Shown in pieces: positions 58,841 through 64,000 of a stretch of DNA of 64,000 nt. The notes under the pieces are model-generated. The model was not told where the DNA came from. It saw nothing but the letters and a program-made list of their open reading frames with translations, and did no database searches. The stretch is taken from assembly GCF_030411955.1 (NCBI RefSeq), contig NZ_JASNRA010000010.1:124031-188030 (forward strand), given 5' to 3'. Every line of letters begins with the position of its first letter. Positions within the stretch are counted from its first letter, which is position 1. The stretch is from Massilia sp. YIM B02443. GTDB taxonomy: Bacteria; Pseudomonadota; Gammaproteobacteria; Burkholderiales; Burkholderiaceae_D. Position numbers and translations under genes: made by a program.

Positions 58841-59932
58841 TCAGACGTTGAACAGGAAGTTCAGCACGTCGCCATCCTTGACGATGTATTCCTTGCCCTC
58901 GGCGCGCATCTTGCCCGCTTCCTTGGCGCCCGCCTCGCCCTTGTAGGTGAGGAAGTCGTCGTACGAGATGGTCTGGGCGCGGATGAAGCCGCGCTCGAAG
59001 TCGGTGTGGATCACGCCGGCTGCCTGCGGGGCGGTGGCGCCGATCGGCACGGTCCAGGCGCGCACTTCCTTCACGCCGGCGGTGAAGTAGGTCTGCAGGC
59101 CGAGCAGCTTGAAGGCGGCGCGGATCAGGCGGTCCAGGCCCGGCTCGTCCATGCCCATGTCGCCCAGGAAGTCGGCCTTGTCGGCGTCGTCCATCTCGGC
59201 GATCTCGGCTTCGATGGCGGCGCTGATGGCCACGATCGGGGCATTCTGCTTGTTGGCGAACTCGGTCAGCTGGTCCAGCAGCGGGTTGTTGGTGAAACCG
59301 GTATCCGAGACATTGGCCACGAACATCGCCGGCTTGGCGGTGATCAGGTGCAGCGGATAGATGATCGCCATCTCTTCCTTGTCCAGCCCCATGGTGCGCA
59401 CCGGCTGGCCTTCGTTCAGGTGCGGCATCAGGCGTTCCAGCAGCGCGACCAGCTTGGCCGCGTCCTTGTCGCCCGAGCGCGCTTTCTTGTTCTCGCGGTG
59501 GATGGCTTTCTCGACGGTGCCCATGTCGGCCAGCGCCAGTTCGGTCTGGATGACTTCGATGTCGTCGATCGGGCTGACCTTGCCGGCCACGTGGATCACG
59601 TTCGGGTCTTCGAAGCAGCGCACCACGTTGACGATGGCGTCGGTTTCGCGGATGTGCGACAGGAACTGGTTGCCCAGGCCCTCGCCCTTCGAGGCGCCGG
59701 CCACCAGGCCCGCGATGTCGACGAACTCGACGATGGCCTTGACCACGCGCTCCGGCTTGACGATGTCGCTCAGCGCGTCGATGCGCGGATCCGGCACTTC
59801 GACCACGCCCACGTTCGGCTCGATGGTGCAGAACGGATAGTTTTCAGCCGGGATGCCGGCCTTGGTCAGCGCATTGAACAGGGTGGACTTGCCGACGTTG
59901 GGCAGGCCGACGATGCCGCATTTGAGGGTCAT
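58841..59932 (-). CDS. ychF: redox-regulated ribosome-binding ATPase YchF
   Basis: OBG-family P-loop ATPase that binds ribosomes. The 363 residues start [20 protein letters not shown] (G1), have [20 protein letters not shown] (G3 region), a coiled coil and a C-terminal TGS domain ending [12 protein letters not shown]. Normally next to pth; here a patatin and a DUF3857 gene come between. Confidence 0.97.
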   Translation of the reverse strand: MTLKCGIVGLPNVGKSTLFNALTKAGIPAENYPFCTIEPNVGVVEVPDPRIDALSDIVKPERVVKAIVEFVDIAGLVAGASKGEGLGNQFLSHIRETDAIVNVVRCFEDPNVIHVAGKVSPIDDIEVIQTELALADMGTVEKAIHRENKKARSGDKDAAKLVALLERLMPHLNEGQPVRTMGLDKEEMAIIYPLHLITAKPAMFVANVSDTGFTNNPLLDQLTEFANKQNAPIVAISAAIEAEIAEMDDADKADFLGDMGMDEPGLDRLIRAAFKLLGLQTYFTAGVKEVRAWTVPIGATAPQAAGVIHTDFERGFIRAQTISYDDFLTYKGEAGAKEAGKMRAEGKEYIVKDGDVLNFLFNV

Positions 59933-60075
59933 GGAGATTTCTTTCGGATTCGGTAAACGCGAGCGGCCAGGCGGGCGCTCTCAAACCCCACATTGTAACC
60001 CCGGACGCCCTGCCCTGCCGCAAAAAACGGCGCGGCGCGCGCTGCCGTGCAACGCTTTGCGCTGCATCTTCGTCG

Positions 60076-61197
60076 CTAGATCGGCAGGATGCGCGCCAGC
60101 TCGGGGCGCTCGGCGAAGGCGGCCAGCTCGTCGCGCAGGCGTTCGCCTTCTCCGATGGCGCGTTGCCAGACGCGGATGCGCTCGTCGTGGTTCAGGCCAT
60201 AGAAGTGGAAATCGTTGCGGTCGGGCAGCTTGCCGTTCGGGAGGGTGCGCAGGAATTCTTCCGACGGCGACACCAGCAGCATGTTGTCGAGCCAGCCGCG
60301 GTTCGGACCGCGTGCTACGCGCCGCCAGGGGAAACTCTTGTCGAGCCAGCCCGGCACGATGTGCGAGGTAAAGTGGGGATACAGCACCAGTTCGCCCTGC
60401 TCCTGCGCGTCTGTCGGCACGGCCCGCGAATACGGCAGCGCCAGGTGGTAGTCGACGATGCCGCCATCCCAGTAGCTGCCTTCGGGCGCGTCGGCGATGC
60501 CGGTGACCGCCTTCATGATCAGCGGCAGCGTGCCCGAGGCCAGCAAGCCCGGCGCCAGGTTATCGCGTGTGAGTGGCGTGAAATGCGTGGTGAAGGCGTC
60601 GAAGGGTTCGCGCAGCCAGGGCGCCGGACTGCGTGCGTCGCCTACGCGCATGTCGCCGATCACCACGCGCTCCATCAGGCGCGCCAGCCAGGCGCGCGAC
60701 GCGGCATTGTGCAGGGCGGCCGAAATGAAGCCGCGCAGCTCGGCATTGCGATGGCCGGGCGCCGCCAGCGAACGGCGGCCGCGCGCGGCGATCAGGTGCA
60801 GGCGGTAATGGGGATGGTTGAGGATATCGTCCTCATGCCCGCGCACCAGCTCGGCCAGCAGCGCCTGCACCACCGCGTCGATCTCGTGCGGGGTGGGCTT
60901 GAGGCTGGTATAGCGCTGTCCCGCATACAGTTCGCCCAGCAGCGCGAAGGCCCTGGCCGGATCCTTCTGGCAGGCGGCGGCCATGCGCCAGGCGCCGATC
61001 GACGCGCCGATCAGGTCGCGTTCGCGTGGCGCCGTCGGAAACCATTCGCCGAACATCCAGCTGTCGAGTGCCTGGAAGATCAGGCCCTTGGGGCCGCCGG
61101 CGGCGCCGGGCACAATGGCGATGTCGCGCGCGCGCAAGCCGTGCTCTGCGATGCGCGCCATGGCCAGCGGTCCGGCGTGGAATGTGAGTGCCTTCAT
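60076..61197 (-). CDS. patatin-like phospholipase family protein
   Basis: A 373-residue patatin-fold lipid acyl hydrolase. Oxyanion region IVPGAAGGPKGLIFQAL, nucleophile elbow GASIGAW (S66) and the Asp of the dyad in DGGIVDYHL (about residue 242) are present in order. No signal peptide, so cytoplasmic. Substrate unknown. Divergent from the DUF3857 gene. Confidence 0.88.
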   Translation of the reverse strand: MKALTFHAGPLAMARIAEHGLRARDIAIVPGAAGGPKGLIFQALDSWMFGEWFPTAPRERDLIGASIGAWRMAAACQKDPARAFALLGELYAGQRYTSLKPTPHEIDAVVQALLAELVRGHEDDILNHPHYRLHLIAARGRRSLAAPGHRNAELRGFISAALHNAASRAWLARLMERVVIGDMRVGDARSPAPWLREPFDAFTTHFTPLTRDNLAPGLLASGTLPLIMKAVTGIADAPEGSYWDGGIVDYHLALPYSRAVPTDAQEQGELVLYPHFTSHIVPGWLDKSFPWRRVARGPNRGWLDNMLLVSPSEEFLRTLPNGKLPDRNDFHFYGLNHDERIRVWQRAIGEGERLRDELAAFAERPELARILPI

Positions 61198-61304
61198 GGC
61201 GAAATTATCGCAGGTATCGCGGCAGGACGAGAGCGCTTGCGCCGGATCAAGCGCGGCCTTGCGCCGCCCCGTAACATGGGTCGGTCGCGTGCCTGGAGAA
61301 CACC

Positions 61305-63194
61305 ATGTCCCTGCGCTTCATCGTCATGCTGAGTCTGCTTTTGTGGTCGCTTTCCGACCCGGCATTGGCGCGGGCACCCGGTACCGACCACGGTAGCGAC
61401 CACGGCACCGACCATTCGGTGACGGTCGAGCGCCACGTCCAGCATTTCGTCGTCGAGCCCGACGGCAGCTACCTGCTCACGGTCGAACAGGTGAAGACCA
61501 TCGCCACGCGCGAGGCCGTGCACGAACACGCGCAGCACTACATCGCCTACAACCAGTCGCTCGACAACATCGTCTCGGTCGAGGCGCACACCGACAAGGC
61601 CGACGGCCGGCGCCTGCCGGTGCAGCCGCACCAGATCCGCGACCAGCAAGAAGCCGCCTCGCTCGACGCGCCGATGTTCCAGGACACGCGCCTCAAGATC
61701 GTGGTGTTCCCCGACGTCCAGCCCGGTGACCGGGTGGCGGTGCGCTACGTCGTGCGGCGCCACACGCCGCTGTTTCCCGGCCAGTTCGAAGACCTGACCG
61801 CGGCGCGCTTCCACCGGCATCGCGACTTTCGCCTGATCTACGACATGCCGGCGCCGATGCCGCTGCACGCCGACGCAGTGGGGTTCGAGGCGCTGCCCGG
61901 TGTGGCAGCGGGCACAAGCGCACCCGGCAAGCGCCGTTACGCCTGGCGTTACGTGGATGGCGACAACGCCCGCATCGAGGCCGATTCGGTCAGCTACCTC
62001 GACTACGGCAAGCGGCTCGCGGTCTCGACCTTCCCCGACTACGCCGCCTTCGCGCGCGCTTACCAGGAACGCGCCGCCGGCAAGGCGCTGGCCGACGATG
62101 GCGTGGCGGCGCTGGCGGCGCGCGTCGCAGGCGGCATCGTCGACCGGCGCGAGCGCGCGATCGCGCTATCCGACTGGGTGCGCAGGAACGTGCGCTACGT
62201 CGGCGTCTACCTCGGCCCGGGCGGCGTGGTGCCGCACGCGGCCACGAGCGTGCTGGCGAACCGCTACGGCGACTGCAAGGACCATGCGACGCTGCTCGAA
62301 GCGATGCTGGGCAGCGCCGGCATCGACAGCACGGTGGCGCTGGTCAACAACGGCGACGCCTACCGCCTGCCCGAGGTGCCCACGCTCGGCGTGCTGAACC
62401 ACGCCATCGTCTACGTGCCGTCGCTGCAGCTGTACCTCGACCCCACTGCCGAATCGGTGGCGGGCGGCTTCCTCCCGCCCAGCCTGCTCGGCAAGCCGGC
62501 AGTGCTGGCGCGCTCGGGCGAATTCGCGATGATCCCGTTCTTCCAGCCGGCGCGCAGCCGCACGCTGACGCGCTTCGACATCCGGCCCGACGGCAGCAGC
62601 GCCTTCCGGGTCACGCGCACCAGCAGCGGCGCCCAGGCCGAACCGTACCGGCGCGTGGTGCGCGCCACGGCGTCGAGCGAGCGCGAGCGCTTTGTGGAAC
62701 GCATGCTGCAGGGACTCGGCCACGTGGGCGGCGGCGTACTTGAACCGGGAGACACCGACAGTGTCGGCGACGACTACACCCTGTCCTTCCGTGGCGCCAG
62801 CGACAGCTTTGCCCAGCTGCCGGGCCCGGCCGGGCTGGCGACGACCTACAATTTCTGGGGCGGATTGGGCGATGCGATGCAGGCGTTCGCGCAGGAACCC
62901 GAGCGGCGCCAGGAATTCGTCTGCCCGGCGATCGACGCCGAGGACGAGTTGCAGTTCAGCCTGCCGAAACGGGCGCGCGTGCTGGCGCTGCCGCGCGCGC
63001 TGAAGGTGGACGACGCCAACTTCGCCTACCGCTCGCGCTACGAACGGCGCGGCCTGCTGGTGACGGTGAAGCGCCAGTTGAAATTCCGCCACACGGCGGC
63101 GACCTGCTCGCCGGCCGACTACCGGCGCATGCGGCCGGCGCTCGAGCGCATGCTGCGCGACCTGCGCACGCAGGTGGTGGTCAAGGGAGGGTGA
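61305..63194 (+). CDS. exported DUF3857/transglutaminase-like protein
   Basis: A 629-residue protein. Signal peptide MSLRFIVMLSLLLWSLSDPA; DUF3857 (residues 35-200); transglutaminase-like core with Cys324 in NRYGDCKDHATLLEAML, His in GVLNHAIVYV and Asp in YLDPTAES; then a C-terminal beta-rich part. Possibly a peptidase or amidase in the periplasm, substrate unknown. Start preceded by TGGAGAACACC. Confidence 0.88.
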   Translation: MSLRFIVMLSLLLWSLSDPALARAPGTDHGSDHGTDHSVTVERHVQHFVVEPDGSYLLTVEQVKTIATREAVHEHAQHYIAYNQSLDNIVSVEAHTDKADGRRLPVQPHQIRDQQEAASLDAPMFQDTRLKIVVFPDVQPGDRVAVRYVVRRHTPLFPGQFEDLTAARFHRHRDFRLIYDMPAPMPLHADAVGFEALPGVAAGTSAPGKRRYAWRYVDGDNARIEADSVSYLDYGKRLAVSTFPDYAAFARAYQERAAGKALADDGVAALAARVAGGIVDRRERAIALSDWVRRNVRYVGVYLGPGGVVPHAATSVLANRYGDCKDHATLLEAMLGSAGIDSTVALVNNGDAYRLPEVPTLGVLNHAIVYVPSLQLYLDPTAESVAGGFLPPSLLGKPAVLARSGEFAMIPFFQPARSRTLTRFDIRPDGSSAFRVTRTSSGAQAEPYRRVVRATASSERERFVERMLQGLGHVGGGVLEPGDTDSVGDDYTLSFRGASDSFAQLPGPAGLATTYNFWGGLGDAMQAFAQEPERRQEFVCPAIDAEDELQFSLPKRARVLALPRALKVDDANFAYRSRYERRGLLVTVKRQLKFRHTAATCSPADYRRMRPALERMLRDLRTQVVVKGG

Positions 63195-63224
63195 AGCTGC
63201 TTGCAGGCACGCGCTGTGCAACCA

Positions 63225-63809
63225 TCATGCGCTGTGCAACCGCATCATTGCCGTGTCGAGCTTGCCCTCGCAGACGAGCGGGATGATGTGCAGCGCCTTG
63301 TCGATCGACTCGTCGATCAGGCTCTGTTCTTCGCGGCGCGGGCGGTGCAGCACGAAGTCGGCCACCGCCTGCTGCAGGTTCAGGCTGCGCGGATGGCCGA
63401 TGCCGATGCGCAGGCGCCAGTATTCCTGGGTGCCGAGGGCCGCGGTGATGTCCTTCAGTCCGTTGTGGCCGCCCGAGGAGCCACCCTTCTTGAGCTTGGC
63501 GACGCCCGGCAGCATGTCGAGTTCGTCGTGCACGACCAGCACTTCGTCCGGATTGATTTTATAGAAGCGCGCCAGCGCGCCGACCGACTGGCCGGAGCGG
63601 TTCATATAGGTCTGCGGTTCGAGCAGCCAGACGTCATTGCCGGCGATCGAGGTCTTGGCCACCAGCGCATTGAAGCGCGATTCGCGCTGCAGGCGGCAGC
63701 CCGGCAGGCTGTTGGCCAGGTTGTCGACCAGCCAGAAGCCGGCGTTGTGGCGGGTTTGTTCGTATTCCGGGCCAGGGTTGCCGAGGCCGACGATCAGACG
63801 GATGGACAT
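63225..63809 (-). CDS. pth: peptidyl-tRNA hydrolase
   Basis: Releases tRNA from prematurely terminated peptidyl-tRNA. The 194 residues begin [20 protein letters not shown] with catalytic His21 in RHNAGF, then [19 protein letters not shown] and [20 protein letters not shown], all family hallmarks. Convergent with the DUF3857 gene. Confidence 0.96.
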   Translation of the reverse strand: MSIRLIVGLGNPGPEYEQTRHNAGFWLVDNLANSLPGCRLQRESRFNALVAKTSIAGNDVWLLEPQTYMNRSGQSVGALARFYKINPDEVLVVHDELDMLPGVAKLKKGGSSGGHNGLKDITAALGTQEYWRLRIGIGHPRSLNLQQAVADFVLHRPRREEQSLIDESIDKALHIIPLVCEGKLDTAMMRLHSA

Positions 63810-63888
63810 GCGTGCGTGTGAATGTGGAGAAAGAGCGATTATCGCTCAAACATGGGATCGGTGGCTTCAAGGCTTGCGTCCGATTGGC

Positions 63889-63987
63889 GTAGGGTTGGCG
63901 GCTCCGCCGCCGACGCGTTCAACCAGTGCACGCATCGTGGCACCTCAAGCCGGAGTTGGACGCGTCGGCGGCGGAGCCGCCAACCCT
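63889..63987. repeat. dispersed palindromic repeat, long copy
   Basis: Arms of about 33 bases beginning GTAGGGTTGGCGGC and ending GCCGCCAACCCT pair with a single mismatch around a roughly 30-base centre. Lies upstream of pth, between it and the window end. Most complete copy of the family seen here. Confidence 0.85.
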
Positions 63988-64000
63988 TGTATCTTGCTCA

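Overview
The window looks like chromosomal DNA of a high-G+C betaproteobacterium, most likely Oxalobacteraceae (Massilia/Telluria-like). This rests on gene order typical of that class: fmdB-type gene, DUF502, aspS, nudB, endo/exonuclease gene, clsB; ubiE, ubiJ, ubiB; kdsD, kdsC, lptC, lptA, lptB, rpoN, hpf; ptsN, hprK, rapZ. It also rests on the DUF3683-type giant FAD/Fe-S oxidoreductase. No rRNA, tRNA, CRISPR array or insertion sequence was recognised.

Layout. 1-3437 is a fatty-acid beta-oxidation block (FadB-like dehydrogenase cut by the window edge, acyl-CoA dehydrogenase, TetR regulator). 3850-5193 holds two uncharacterised exported or membrane proteins. 5206-11762 is a leftward housekeeping block (hslR, clsB, nuclease, small protein, nudB, aspS, DUF502, zinc ribbon). 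12254-16439 carries ubiquinone genes with a Tim44-like protein. 32015-37872 holds DUF971-neighbouring HIT, the oxidoreductase, a flavin reductase and a YqaA-like membrane protein. 38055-40433 has ilvA and queF. 40799-51130 holds the sigma-54/PTS-Ntr genes and the LPS transport/Kdo genes. 51264-63809 has a Kef-type antiporter, a diguanylate cyclase, a MOSC protein, an SF1 helicase, ychF, a patatin, a DUF3857 transglutaminase and pth.

Two accessory islands stand out. The first, 16892-24174, is a sigma-54 activator gene followed by five rightward genes: a 745-residue cysteine-free low-complexity secreted protein (Asn/Thr/Ser-rich, then Gly/Ala-rich), a small secreted protein, a periplasmic C39-type cysteine peptidase, another small secreted protein, and an outer-membrane protein with coiled coil, Pro/Gln linker and beta-barrel. 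The peptidase and barrel recall FapD and FapF of the Pseudomonas functional-amyloid (Fap) system, but the main substrate is unlike FapC. A good -24/-12 promoter, an upstream inverted repeat, an internal terminator after the first gene and shared short motifs among the small proteins support one coordinated export system. rpoN itself is in this window.

The second island, 24778-31502, is an orphan type VI secretion cargo module: VgrG, a Tle3-like lipase, a DUF2875/Tla3-like protein and PAAR. Its lipase and DUF2875 genes are visibly A+T-richer than the surroundings, suggesting transfer.

A family of dispersed intergenic palindromes (GTAGGGTTGGCGGC...GCCGCCAACCCTAC type) occurs at least four times.
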